From Alistipes sp. (GTDB taxonomy: Bacteria > Bacteroidota > Bacteroidia > Bacteroidales > Rikenellaceae): a stretch of DNA of 64,000 bases. Below are positions 9,053-17,186 of this stretch, in pieces. Numbering within the stretch: the stretch's first letter is position 1; each line of letters begins with the position of its first letter. The translations under genes were made by a program, and so were the position numbers. The stretch lies in NCBI RefSeq assembly GCF_020026455.1, contig NZ_JAHHQJ010000014.1, positions 19,718 through 83,717 of the forward strand. Reading direction: 5' to 3'. The notes below the pieces were generated by a model. The model ran no database searches. It worked only from the letters and a program-made list of their open reading frames with translations, and was not told the origin of the DNA.

Positions 9053-9447
9053 AAGAGATTCTGGCCATTTCGGGCCAGCCCGGACTTTATAAATTCGTGG
9101 CGCAGTCCGTGCGCGGAGTGATCGTCGAGTCGCTGCTCGACGGGCGACGCATGAATGCCTCGGCGAACGCCAAGGTGAGCGCCCTTTCGGAGATTTCGAT
9201 GTTCACCGAAGGCGACGACATTGCGCTGGCCGACGTTTTCACCCGGATCTACGCCCATACGGGCGGCAAAGAGGCGATCAGCCCCAAGGAGTCGCCCGAG
9301 CAGCTGAAGGCCGCATTTGCCGAGGTGCTTCCCGAGTACGACCGCGACCGGGTGCATGTTTCGGACATCAAGAAGTGCTTCGCGTGGTACAACACGCTGG
9401 TCGGAGCGGGATTCACGGAATTCAAACTCCCGGAAGGAAACGAATAG
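9043..9447 (+). CDS. DUF5606-family protein
   Basis: 134 residues starting MELKEILAISGQPGLYKFVA, the conserved N-terminus of DUF5606 proteins, which are nearly universal in Bacteroidetes and have no known function. No signal peptide or membrane segment, so cytosolic. A conserved C-terminal stretch YDRDRVHVSDIKKCFAWYN is present. It overlaps the upstream lipoprotein by 10 bp and lies 73 bp before mgsA; the gap contains two GC-rich hairpins (near 9456-9475 and 9486-9504) without a T run, so read-through into mgsA is likely. Confidence 0.85.
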   Translation: MELKEILAISGQPGLYKFVAQSVRGVIVESLLDGRRMNASANAKVSALSEISMFTEGDDIALADVFTRIYAHTGGKEAISPKESPEQLKAAFAEVLPEYDRDRVHVSDIKKCFAWYNTLVGAGFTEFKLPEGNE

Positions 9448-9520
9448 CGAGCAGCATCCCGGCCCGTGCCGGGGTGTGACGAACCGAAAGCCGCTGCGGC
9501 TTTCATAAAGACCTGTCGTT

Positions 9521-10009
9521 ATGGAGAAGAAAACGAAAGTGCTGGCACTGGTTGCCCACGACAACATGAAACGCGACCTGGCAGAGTGGGTCGACTGGAA
9601 CAGCCGCAAGTTGAGCCGTCACCACTTGGTGTGTACGGGTACGACCGGCAAGATGGTCGAGAAGACCCTGCGCGACCACCGGGAGGAGCATGAGGAGTAT
9701 GCCGGGGAACAGCCCGAGCTGAAAATCACGCTGCTCAAGTCGGGCCCGCTGGGCGGCGACCAGCAGCTGGGGTCGCTCATCGCCGACGGAAAGATCAATG
9801 CGCTGATTTTCTTTTGGGACCCGATGTCGGCCCAGCCGCACGATGTCGATGTGAAGGCGCTGCTGCGCCTGGCGACGCTTTACAACGTTCCGACGGCCAT
9901 CAACCGATCGTCGGCCGATTTCCTGATCTCCTCGCCGCTGTTCGAGGACGACAGCTACAAACCCGTCGTGAAGGATTACAAGGCCTATGTCGAGCGGGTG
10001 CTGAAATAG
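9521..10009 (+). CDS. mgsA: Methylglyoxal synthase
   Basis: 162 residues. It converts dihydroxyacetone phosphate to methylglyoxal and phosphate, a bypass of lower glycolysis under phosphate limitation. The active-site loop GPLGGDQQLG carries the catalytic Asp80; His13-Asp14 (AHDN) and His107 (AQPHDVD) match the other conserved positions. Length equals the family norm. It is the last gene of the mscS run and is followed by a strong terminator. Confidence 0.95.
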   Translation: MEKKTKVLALVAHDNMKRDLAEWVDWNSRKLSRHHLVCTGTTGKMVEKTLRDHREEHEEYAGEQPELKITLLKSGPLGGDQQLGSLIADGKINALIFFWDPMSAQPHDVDVKALLRLATLYNVPTAINRSSADFLISSPLFEDDSYKPVVKDYKAYVERVLK

Positions 10010-10021
10010 ACGATGAATTGC

Positions 10022-10061
10022 AAAAGGGCCCGGGTGTGACGTTTACACCCGGGCCTTTTGT
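10022..10061 (+). terminator. Intrinsic terminator after mgsA
   Basis: A GC-rich stem GGGCCCGGGTGT / ACACCCGGGCC with a 7-base loop, flanked by AAAA and TTTT. It can act in both directions. Confidence 0.85.
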
Positions 10062-10138
10062 GTTCTTGAAGTGCTCCCGGGAAACCGGGCTTCTTGCGGC
10101 GCGCTTGCCTCCTCCCGGCTCGCTTGTCCGGTTTTTTC

Positions 10139-10252
10139 GTGACATTCCGCCTCGGACGGGAGACCCCACCTTGAATGTAACATTCCGGCTCGGACGCAAC
10201 ACCCCGCTTCAAACGTAACATTCCGCCTCGGGCGTAAACCCTCGGCTTCTCC
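10139..10252. repeat. 38-bp tandem repeat, three copies
   Basis: Copies begin at 10139, 10177 and 10215 with an exact 38-bp period. Each opens with GT(A/G)ACATTCCG(C/G)CTCGG and continues with an ACCCC-type segment. The whole stretch 10062-10450 between mgsA and dusB contains no supportable gene. Confidence 0.8.
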
Positions 10253-10450
10253 GTAGGCCCCCTCCGCAGAACCTTTCCGGCAAAGGCCGCCTCTGGGAGG
10301 TTCGCCGGGCCGAATCCGCCGATAGGGTAGTGTCCCCCGGACCGATGGGCGAGGTCCGAATTTGCATGCTCTGCGCCGCTGCGGACAGGTCGCCGCGCTG
10401 CGATTCCGATGGGGGAATGCGGCCCTGCACGCTCCCTGCTTCCCCGTTTT

Positions 10451-11473
10451 TTACAGGTTGTGCGACAGCGGTGCGGGAACCGCTCCGCTCAGATCGTAGT
10501 CGCCCCAGCGGCAGGCGATCTCGTCGAGTGTGGCGAACAGCTCGGCGGTGTCGAGCGACGTCACGAGTTTCAGCCGCGTGGCCTTGAAGTCGGGCAGCCC
10601 CTTGAAATAGTTGGTCATGTGACGCCTCATTTCGAGGATTCCGACATGGTCGCCCTTGATTTCGAGTGACTTCTGCAAATGTTCCTTCGCGATGGCCACG
10701 CGCTCGACGACCGACGGCTGCGGCAGTTCTTCGCCCGTGGTGAGGAAGTGCTTCACTTCGCGGAAGATCCACGGACGTCCGTAGGTGGCGCGGCCGATCA
10801 TTATGCCGTCCACACCGTAGCGGTCGAACATCTCCCGGGCCCTGGGCCCCGAGTCGACGTCGCCGTTGCCGATGATCGGAATGTGGATCTGCGGATTGTT
10901 CTTCACCTTGCCGATCAGCGTCCAGTCGGCTTCGCCGCGGTACATCTGGGCCCGCGTGCGGCCGTGAATGGTCAGCGCGGCGATTCCCACATCCTGCAGG
11001 CGCAGGGCTATTTCCTCGATGTTTTTCGACTCCTCGTCCCATCCGAGGCGGGTTTTCACCGTCACGGGTTTCTTCACGGCCTCGACGATCCGGCGGGTCA
11101 TCTCGACCATCAGCGGCACGTCGCGCATCATCCCCGATCCGGCTCCGCGTCCGGCGATCTTCTTCACCGGGCAGCCGAAATTGATGTCGATCACATCGGG
11201 ATCGGCCGCCTCGGCCATGCGTGCCGCCTCGACCATCGGGTCGATCAGGTGGCCGTAGAGCTGAATGCCCACGGGACGTTCGGCCTCGCCGATTTCGAGT
11301 TTCTTGAGCGATTTCGCCGCGTCGCGGATCAGTCCGTCCGACGAGATGAACTCGGTGTAGACCATGTCGGCACCGAAGCGTTTGCACATGTAGCGGAACG
11401 ACGGATCGGTGACATCCTCCATCGGAGCGAGCAGCAGGGCCTGTTCGCCCAGTTCTATGTTTGCGATTTTCAT
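10451..11473 (-). CDS. dusB: tRNA-dihydrouridine synthase, DusB type
   Basis: 340 residues from ATG 11473. An FMN-dependent TIM barrel that reduces uridine to dihydrouridine in the tRNA D-loop. Seen: LLLAPMEDVTDPSFRYMCKR at the N-terminus, the catalytic Cys101 in NFGCPVKKI, IHGRTRAQMY with the phosphate-binding Arg, GNGDV and GIMIGRATYGRPWIF. Its start codon overlaps the stop of the upstream CorC-family gene (ATGA, 11470-11473), showing translational coupling. In several bacteria dusB is paired with fis; here the partner is a membrane protein. Confidence 0.95.
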   Translation of the reverse strand: MKIANIELGEQALLLAPMEDVTDPSFRYMCKRFGADMVYTEFISSDGLIRDAAKSLKKLEIGEAERPVGIQLYGHLIDPMVEAARMAEAADPDVIDINFGCPVKKIAGRGAGSGMMRDVPLMVEMTRRIVEAVKKPVTVKTRLGWDEESKNIEEIALRLQDVGIAALTIHGRTRAQMYRGEADWTLIGKVKNNPQIHIPIIGNGDVDSGPRAREMFDRYGVDGIMIGRATYGRPWIFREVKHFLTTGEELPQPSVVERVAIAKEHLQKSLEIKGDHVGILEMRRHMTNYFKGLPDFKATRLKLVTSLDTAELFATLDEIACRWGDYDLSGAVPAPLSHNL

Positions 11474-12741
11474 GACTGTTGTTTCTGGTTGACGAGGATT
11501 TTGTCGATGCGCGCTCCGTCCATGTCCGCGATTTCGAGCGTGAGACCGTTCCATTCCAGTTTCTCGCCCGTGGCGGGAATGTGGCCCAGCTGGTCGAGGA
11601 TCAGCCCGCTGACGGTGTTGTAGGTGTTGCAGGGTAGGGAGTTCTCCAGCCCGAAGCAGTCGAGGAAGTCGTAGAAAGGACATTGGCCGTCGACCAGACA
11701 GCTGCCGTCCTCGCGCCGGACGATGTCCGGTTCCTCGCGCGGATCGGGCAGCTCGCCGACCAGGGCTTCGAAAATGTCGCGCAGGGTGATGATGCCGCGC
11801 GTCACGCCGAATTCGTCGCAGATGATGCCGTAGTCCAGCTGTTCGGTGCGCAGCTGCTCGAGGGCGTTGTAAACCTCAAACCCTTCGTGGAAGAATTTCG
11901 CCGGACCGATCAGCCCGTGCAGGTCGAATTCCTCGTCGCCCAGGTGCAGAAACAGGTCCTTGAGATAGACCACGCCCAGCAGTTTGTCGAGATTGCCCAG
12001 ACCGACGGGATAGCAGTTGTGGGGAGCGCGGGCCACCGTTTCGCGGATCTGCTCCGCGGACGCCGCCGCATCGATCCATGCCAGTTCGCTGCGGTGGGTC
12101 ATGATCGACTCCACCGTGCGGTCGCCCAGCGAGAAGACGCGGTCCATGATCTGGCGTTCGACCGCCTGCACCTCGCCGTCCTCGGCCCCTTCCTGAATGA
12201 TCGAGCGTATTTCCGCCTCGGTGACCTTGCTTTCGGCCTGTTGCAGCCCCAGCAGTCGGGTGATGCCCGCCGTGCTTCTGGAGAGCAGCCACACGAAGGG
12301 CGACGTCATGATTGAGAGCAGCCGCATGGGCTGTGCGACGATTTTTGCGGCCCGCTCGGCGGCGTTCATGCCGATGCGCTTGGGGACCAGTTCGCCGAAG
12401 ATGATCGTGAGGTAGGTGACCACGATGACGATCGAGATCTGCGCCGTGACGGTCGCCGTGCGCAGCGGAATGCCCAGACGGGCCAGCTCCCCGCCGAATT
12501 TTGCGGCCAGCGTGTCGCCGGAGTAAATACCCGTGAGAATGCCGATCAGGGTGATGCCGATCTGCACGGTTGATAGAAACCGGTCGGGGTCTTTGGCCAG
12601 TTTCAGGGCCTGTCGGGCGCCCGCACTGCCTTGTCGGGCCTGCAGCTCCAGATTCGAGCGCCGGGCCGAAATGAGTGCGATCTCCGACATGGCAAACAGC
12701 CCGTTGAGCAGGATCAGCAGCAGAATGACGAGAATTTCCAT
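11470..12741 (-). CDS. CNNM/CorC (HlyC) family membrane transporter-like protein
   Basis: 423 residues from ATG 12741. The N-terminal DUF21/CNNM domain has about four membrane segments (MEILVILLLILLNGLFAMSE; ISIVIVVTYLTIIFGELVPK), then a CBS pair (VESIMTHRSELAWID; LDYGIICDEFGVTRGIITLR) and a C-terminal CorC_HlyC domain (CNTYNTVSGLILDQLGHIP). Family members are linked to Mg2+/Co2+ efflux or to GldE-like functions in Bacteroidetes; substrate is not determined here. It overlaps dusB by 4 bp and is divergent from argS. Confidence 0.88.
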   Translation of the reverse strand: MEILVILLLILLNGLFAMSEIALISARRSNLELQARQGSAGARQALKLAKDPDRFLSTVQIGITLIGILTGIYSGDTLAAKFGGELARLGIPLRTATVTAQISIVIVVTYLTIIFGELVPKRIGMNAAERAAKIVAQPMRLLSIMTSPFVWLLSRSTAGITRLLGLQQAESKVTEAEIRSIIQEGAEDGEVQAVERQIMDRVFSLGDRTVESIMTHRSELAWIDAAASAEQIRETVARAPHNCYPVGLGNLDKLLGVVYLKDLFLHLGDEEFDLHGLIGPAKFFHEGFEVYNALEQLRTEQLDYGIICDEFGVTRGIITLRDIFEALVGELPDPREEPDIVRREDGSCLVDGQCPFYDFLDCFGLENSLPCNTYNTVSGLILDQLGHIPATGEKLEWNGLTLEIADMDGARIDKILVNQKQQS

Positions 12742-12765
12742 GGAGTGTCTTGTCGGTTTGTGTCG

Positions 12766-12773
12766 CAAAGATA
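12766..12773 (-). promoter_or_regulatory. -7 box of the CorC-dusB operon promoter
   Basis: TATCTTTG on the minus strand, 25 bp before ATG 12741. Confidence 0.6.
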
Positions 12774-12837
12774 ATGGATGTCGGGCTAAAACCAAAGAAT
12801 ATGGTCCCGATGGAATTGCTTATTCGCCGAAAAACGT

Positions 12838-12845
12838 TAAATTTG
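12838..12845 (+). promoter_or_regulatory. -7 box of the argS promoter
   Basis: TAAATTTG fits TAnnTTTG, 20 bp before ATG 12865; leader of only about 12 nt. Confidence 0.6.
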
Positions 12846-12864
12846 CGGGCAAAATCTATTGTAT

Positions 12865-14646
12865 ATGAATATCGAAACCTTTATTTCGGATGCGGTCCGC
12901 CGGTCGGTGGAGGCGCTTTACGGTGAGCTTGGCGACGAGCAGTTGCAGATTCAGAAGACCCGCAGGGAGTTCGAGGGCGACTATACCCTCGTAACCTTTC
13001 CGTTGCTCCGGCGAAGCCGCAAGTCTCCCGAAGCCACCGCGACCGAAATCGGCGAATACATGGCGGCCAACGTCCCCGAGATCGCGTCGTTCAACGTGAT
13101 CAAAGGTTTCCTCAACCTTTCGCTCGACAATGCGTTTTGGGCGGCCCGCTTCGCCGAAGTCGCTGCCGACGAACATTTCGGACATGCTCCTGCGACGGGC
13201 CGCACCGTGATGGTCGAATACTCGTCGCCCAACACCAACAAGCCACTCCATCTGGGACACATCCGCAACAACCTGCTGGGTTACTCCGTGGCTCAGATTC
13301 TCAAGGCCAACGGCCATACGGTCATCAAGGCCAATCTGGTGAACGACCGCGGCATCCACATCTGCAAGTCGATGCTGGCGTGGCAGCTCTACGGAAACGG
13401 GGCTACTCCGGCTTCGTCGGGTCTGAAGGGCGATCACCTCGTGGGCGATTACTACGTGGAGTTCGACAAACATTACAAGGAGCAGATCAAGGAGCTGGTT
13501 GCGCAGGGACAGTCGGAGGAGGAGGCCAAGAAAAACGCCCCGATCATGCTCCAGGCCCAGGAGATGCTGCGCAAGTGGGAGGCCCGGGATCCCGAGGTCT
13601 ACTCGCTCTGGGAGAAGATGAACGGCTGGGTTTACGAGGGCTTCGACGTGACCTACAAGGCGCTGGGCGTCGACTTCGACAAGGTCTATTACGAGTCGCA
13701 GACCTACCTGCTGGGCAAGTCGCTCGTCGAGGAGGGGCTCGACAAGGGGGTCTTCTACCGCCGTCCCGACAATTCGGTGTGGATCGACCTCACGGCGGAC
13801 GGACTGGACGAAAAACTGCTGCTGCGCGGCGACGGCACGTCGGTCTACATGACGCAGGACCTCGGCACGGCTTTCCGCCGCTTCGAGGACAATCGGCTCG
13901 ATGACATGATCTACGTCGTGGGCAACGAACAGAACTACCACTTTCAGGTGCTGAAACTGGTGCTCCGGAAACTGGGCTATGCCGACTGGAGCGACCACAT
14001 CACCCACCTCTCCTACGGCATGGTGGAGCTTCCCGAGGGCAAGATGAAGTCGCGCGAGGGTACGGTGGTCGACGCCGACGACCTGATCGAGGGCATGGTC
14101 TCGACGGCGCGCGAGATGTCGGCCGAGCTGGGCAAGCTCGATGGATGCTCGGAGGAGGAGGCCGAAGCGGTCTCGACGATGGTCGGGCTGGGAGCGCTCA
14201 AGTACTTCATCCTCAAGGTCGATCCCAAGAAAACGATGCTGTTCGATCCCCGCGAGTCGATCGACTTCAACGGCAATACGGGACCTTTCATCCAGTACAC
14301 CCACGCGCGTATCCGCTCGGTGCTGCGCAAGGCCGCCGAGGCTGGCATCGACTTCAGAGGGACTGCGGCGGCGGATTACCTGCGCGAGGAGGTCGACCTG
14401 GTCAAGGCGCTGACGGAGTATCCGTCGGTGGTGAAGGCTGCGGGCGATAACTTTGCGCCGTCGATCGTCGGGGCCTATGTCTACGAGCTGGCCAAGCAGT
14501 TCAATGGCTATTACCACGACCATTCGATCCTCAAGGAGGAGAACACTGAGGTGCGCAAGATGCGTCTCCAGCTGGCGCAGCAGGTCGCCCGCGTCCTGAA
14601 GGAGGGCATGAAACTGCTGGGCATCGACGTTCCCGAACGCATGTAA
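12865..14646 (+). CDS. argS: Arginyl-tRNA synthetase
   Basis: 593 residues from ATG 12865; the TTG two codons earlier is not used by comparison with the family. Class I aminoacyl-tRNA synthetase charging tRNA-Arg. N-terminal Add1 domain at 1-110; HIGH-type motif HLGH at 129-132; KMSKS position is KMKSREGTVV, as usual in ArgS; C-terminal anticodon-binding DALR domain (GPFIQYTHARIRSVLRKA onward) ending in GIDVPERM. Single-gene unit with a strong convergent terminator. Confidence 0.97.
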   Translation: MNIETFISDAVRRSVEALYGELGDEQLQIQKTRREFEGDYTLVTFPLLRRSRKSPEATATEIGEYMAANVPEIASFNVIKGFLNLSLDNAFWAARFAEVAADEHFGHAPATGRTVMVEYSSPNTNKPLHLGHIRNNLLGYSVAQILKANGHTVIKANLVNDRGIHICKSMLAWQLYGNGATPASSGLKGDHLVGDYYVEFDKHYKEQIKELVAQGQSEEEAKKNAPIMLQAQEMLRKWEARDPEVYSLWEKMNGWVYEGFDVTYKALGVDFDKVYYESQTYLLGKSLVEEGLDKGVFYRRPDNSVWIDLTADGLDEKLLLRGDGTSVYMTQDLGTAFRRFEDNRLDDMIYVVGNEQNYHFQVLKLVLRKLGYADWSDHITHLSYGMVELPEGKMKSREGTVVDADDLIEGMVSTAREMSAELGKLDGCSEEEAEAVSTMVGLGALKYFILKVDPKKTMLFDPRESIDFNGNTGPFIQYTHARIRSVLRKAAEAGIDFRGTAAADYLREEVDLVKALTEYPSVVKAAGDNFAPSIVGAYVYELAKQFNGYYHDHSILKEENTEVRKMRLQLAQQVARVLKEGMKLLGIDVPERM

Positions 14647-14664
14647 TTTTGAAGGGTATATCTG

Positions 14665-14694
14665 AAAAGAGGCTGCTTTTAAGCAGCCTCTTTT
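14665..14694. terminator. Convergent terminator between argS and the GIY-YIG gene
   Basis: Perfect 11-bp stem AGAGGCTGCTT / AAGCAGCCTCT with A-run before and T-run after, usable from both sides. Confidence 0.88.
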
Positions 14695-15547
14695 ATTTGG
14701 TTTCTTCCAGCGATTTCAGAATGCATCCGTCTTTCGTTTTCCATTCTGACAGGCCATTGGCACTACGCCCCATGACGATACTGGCGGCTGTGGAAGGACT
14801 GGAAAATAACAGGTCCTTGGTCAGTACGAGTCCCTCCGGGTCTTGAACGATCGTTTTGTTGCTAAGCAATTTATCTCGTAAGTGCAGGTAATTGTCTGGG
14901 AAAGAGCGGGTGACGGAATCCGCGATTCGGGAATTTTTCAATACGACGAATCCCTCTGTGGTGCTAATCCCCTGGGCGTTCGCTCCTCGGGCAGCCTGAA
15001 TATACAAGATGCGGTTCGGCGTTGTGTTTTGCGATGAAATCAATGGTTCGAAGATTTTGAACCCCAACGTGCCGATCAGCAGCTTGATATTGGCGATGAA
15101 TTCCTCCATTTCGGCCTCGTCCGGTTCGGAGATGGTCGATCGGGTAGGGGTGTTGGAGTTTTCCAGCTTGTAACGGCCGACTTCGTCGGCTGCTTCGTAC
15201 AATCTGTTCTCTATGTATTTGATGTGAGCCTTGTTCAGGTTGTTGTCTTTGCTGACGAACACGATGGCGTCATTCCAGAAATCTTTTTGCGAAAGATGCT
15301 GTGTCAACCGTTTCAGAATGCCGTCGGCTTCGCCGATATATGCCAGACCTTCTTTGTCCGTATTGTCGGATTTGCCGAACAGGATGTAAACGCCGGCATT
15401 GTCCATATCCTTTCGGTCCATGCATTGGCGGATGCAAGATCTCGGGATACGGTATGCTTTTCCATTCCAGTTGGACAATTCGCAGCTGATACGCCCTTCC
15501 GCGGAGCCATCCATCAGAAACAGTGTTATTTTCTTGCCGTACGCCAT
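14693..15547 (-). CDS. GIY-YIG nuclease-fold protein with DUF4357-like C-terminus
   Basis: 284 residues from ATG 15547, just behind a TATCTTTG box. GIY-YIG signature: GVYILF at 52-57, AYIGEA at 69-74, the catalytic-type Arg80 (ILKRLTQH) and Glu in YIENRLYEAA near 113. The C-terminal part (GFVVLKNSRIADSV; WKTKDGCILKSLEE) resembles DUF4357, often found behind this nuclease fold. It may be a restriction or repair nuclease or a degenerate relative; no methylase or other defence gene is next to it. Its base composition is more AT-rich than that of its neighbours, which hints at acquisition. Confidence 0.78.
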   Translation of the reverse strand: MAYGKKITLFLMDGSAEGRISCELSNWNGKAYRIPRSCIRQCMDRKDMDNAGVYILFGKSDNTDKEGLAYIGEADGILKRLTQHLSQKDFWNDAIVFVSKDNNLNKAHIKYIENRLYEAADEVGRYKLENSNTPTRSTISEPDEAEMEEFIANIKLLIGTLGFKIFEPLISSQNTTPNRILYIQAARGANAQGISTTEGFVVLKNSRIADSVTRSFPDNYLHLRDKLLSNKTIVQDPEGLVLTKDLLFSSPSTAASIVMGRSANGLSEWKTKDGCILKSLEETK

Positions 15548-15566
15548 CTTGAACGAATTATTTTTG

Positions 15567-15574
15567 CAAAGATA
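15567..15574 (-). promoter_or_regulatory. -7 box of the GIY-YIG gene promoter
   Basis: TATCTTTG on the minus strand, 20 bp before ATG 15547. Confidence 0.6.
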
Positions 15575-15679
15575 CGGATATTTATTGAAATGCGGTTGTG
15601 GGGCGATTGAAAAAAGGGCCGTTTGAAACCGTGGTATGAATCTTGCGAGAGACGAAGCGTTAACTAACACAATTTTAGC

Positions 15680-16681
15680 GTGAAAACATTTACATCAACT
15701 TTCGCTCTTTCTCTCGCGTTGTGTGCCGCTGCCGGAGCGACGGCCCAAACCAGGAGTGCGGTTCCGGCCCCTGCGGCTGATACCGTATTGCTGTCGGAGA
15801 CTACCGACGGCGACTACATCGTGCGCAGGTTCATCGTCCAAAGCCGCGACGATGCCGACTATTCGATTCGCTACCAGATCAATCTGGCGACGCTCAACAC
15901 CGGGCTCAACGGCAATCCGCAGGAGCTGGACGGGCTCAATGCCTTTGTGGACGACCTCGTGAAGGACACGCTCCGTCGGGTCTGCGCCGTGACGATCACG
16001 GGCTATGCTTCTCCCGACGGTCCGCTGAAGTTCAACGAAGCGTTGGCCGCCAAGCGGGCCTCAGACTTCAAGGCCTATGTCGACCGGAAATACGATTTTT
16101 CGAACAAGTACAAGGTGACGGTGCATTCCGTTGCCGAGAACTGGGAGGCGTGCCGCGCGCTGGTCGCCCAGTCGTCGATGCCCGACCGGCAGTCCGTGCT
16201 GAACATCATCGACGGCAAGCAGTCGCCCTGCCAGAAGGAGGCAGCGCTCAAGAAGATGCCTGCTGCGTGGAACTGCCTGAAAAATAACGTTCTGCCGAAG
16301 ATGCGGCGGGTCGAGCTGACGATCGGCTACGGAGCTGGCAACATCGTCGAGCAACGCACCATGATTCCCCGGCCGGCTCCGCAGCCGCAGCCCGCACAAC
16401 CGGCCGAACCCTATGTCGTTGTCGACGAGCAGGTGAACGGACTCATCGTCGAGATGCCCGGCGAACACGAGTACGGGAAGGAGATGCGTGAGGAATCCCG
16501 GGAGATGAAGAAGGAGGCGAAGGCCGCCGAGAGACGCGCCCGAAAGGAGGCCCGCGAAGCGCAGAAGATCGTCCGTCAGCAGGAGAGGACCGCCCAAAAG
16601 ATTGCCCGGAAGGAGGCCAAGGCTGCCAAGAAAGCCGAGAAGGCCGCCCGGAAGACCTACGAGGAACTCGAAAAAATGTAA
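15680..16681 (+). CDS. Periplasmic OmpA-like protein with basic coiled tail
   Basis: 333 residues; GTG at 15680 is the best start because it opens a signal peptide (KTFTSTFALSLALCAAAGAT AQ). Residues ~45-200 contain an OmpA/MotB-like peptidoglycan-binding pattern: VCAVTITGYASPDGPLKFNE followed by LAAKRASDFKAYV, where the Asp and the Arg correspond to diaminopimelate contacts in the family. After a Pro/Gln linker (~235-250) the last ~70 residues are almost only Lys, Arg, Ala and Glu in a predicted long helix. The tail function is unknown. A hairpin terminator follows directly. Confidence 0.72.
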   Translation: MKTFTSTFALSLALCAAAGATAQTRSAVPAPAADTVLLSETTDGDYIVRRFIVQSRDDADYSIRYQINLATLNTGLNGNPQELDGLNAFVDDLVKDTLRRVCAVTITGYASPDGPLKFNEALAAKRASDFKAYVDRKYDFSNKYKVTVHSVAENWEACRALVAQSSMPDRQSVLNIIDGKQSPCQKEAALKKMPAAWNCLKNNVLPKMRRVELTIGYGAGNIVEQRTMIPRPAPQPQPAQPAEPYVVVDEQVNGLIVEMPGEHEYGKEMREESREMKKEAKAAERRARKEAREAQKIVRQQERTAQKIARKEAKAAKKAEKAARKTYEELEKM

Positions 16682-16690
16682 TGCGAAAAC

Positions 16691-16716
16691 GATCCCGGCC
16701 TTCCGGGATCTTTTTT
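16691..16716 (+). terminator. Intrinsic terminator
   Basis: GATCCCGG / CCGGGATC stem with a CCTT-type loop followed by six T. Confidence 0.88.
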
Positions 16717-16765
16717 GTCCGCCATCCGTCCGGGAAATAATTCCCGGGGACGCAGTCCGAAAATA

Positions 16766-16796
16766 TTTGATAATCCGAAACGTTTTATTACCTTTG
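16766..16796 (+). promoter_or_regulatory. Consensus Bacteroidetes promoter
   Basis: TTTG at 16766-16769, exactly 19 bp, TACCTTTG at 16789-16796; ATG follows 31 bp later. The best -33/-7 match in the window. Confidence 0.75.
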
Positions 16797-16826
16797 CCAG
16801 AGCAAAAATTTTAAAATCGACTGAAT

Positions 16827-17114
16827 ATGGCAAATTTACGAGACCTGAAGAAGGAGATTGACTACCGCCTTGAGGAGGTTGTTTTCGACTGCGATATGGC
16901 TATCTGTTTCCAGCCTTCGAAGGAGAAGGAGATTTTCGAACTGATGCAGGAGGCTGTCGGCGTTCGCAACATGCTCTTCTCCAAAGCGATGAATCCCGCC
17001 GAGCCGCACAATCCGTCGCTCGTCCGCAAGCACTATGCTGCCCTGCGTGTCGAGATCGAGGAGGTTTTCGGCCAACTCTTCGACAAGTTGAGCAAGATCA
17101 ACGGACATAAGTAG
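16827..17114 (+). CDS. Conserved small cytosolic protein of unknown function
   Basis: 95 residues, no signal peptide, predicted mostly helical (LRDLKKEIDYRLEEVVFDCD; LVRKHYAALRVEIEEVFGQL). It looks like a Bacteroidales-conserved small protein but I cannot name a family. A textbook promoter precedes it and a convergent terminator follows, so it is an independent, probably well expressed gene. Confidence 0.75.
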   Translation: MANLRDLKKEIDYRLEEVVFDCDMAICFQPSKEKEIFELMQEAVGVRNMLFSKAMNPAEPHNPSLVRKHYAALRVEIEEVFGQLFDKLSKINGHK

Positions 17115-17153
17115 TAGGGTAGAGACAGGGTAGTCCCTTTCGATGCAAAACAG

Positions 17154-17186
17154 CGGAGCGCCTCATGCGGGGCGCTCCGTTCGTTT
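17154..17186. terminator. Convergent terminator
   Basis: Stem CGGAGCGCC / GGCGCTCCG with an 8-base loop; T-rich on the plus side and A-rich on the other, serving both flanking genes. Confidence 0.7.
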
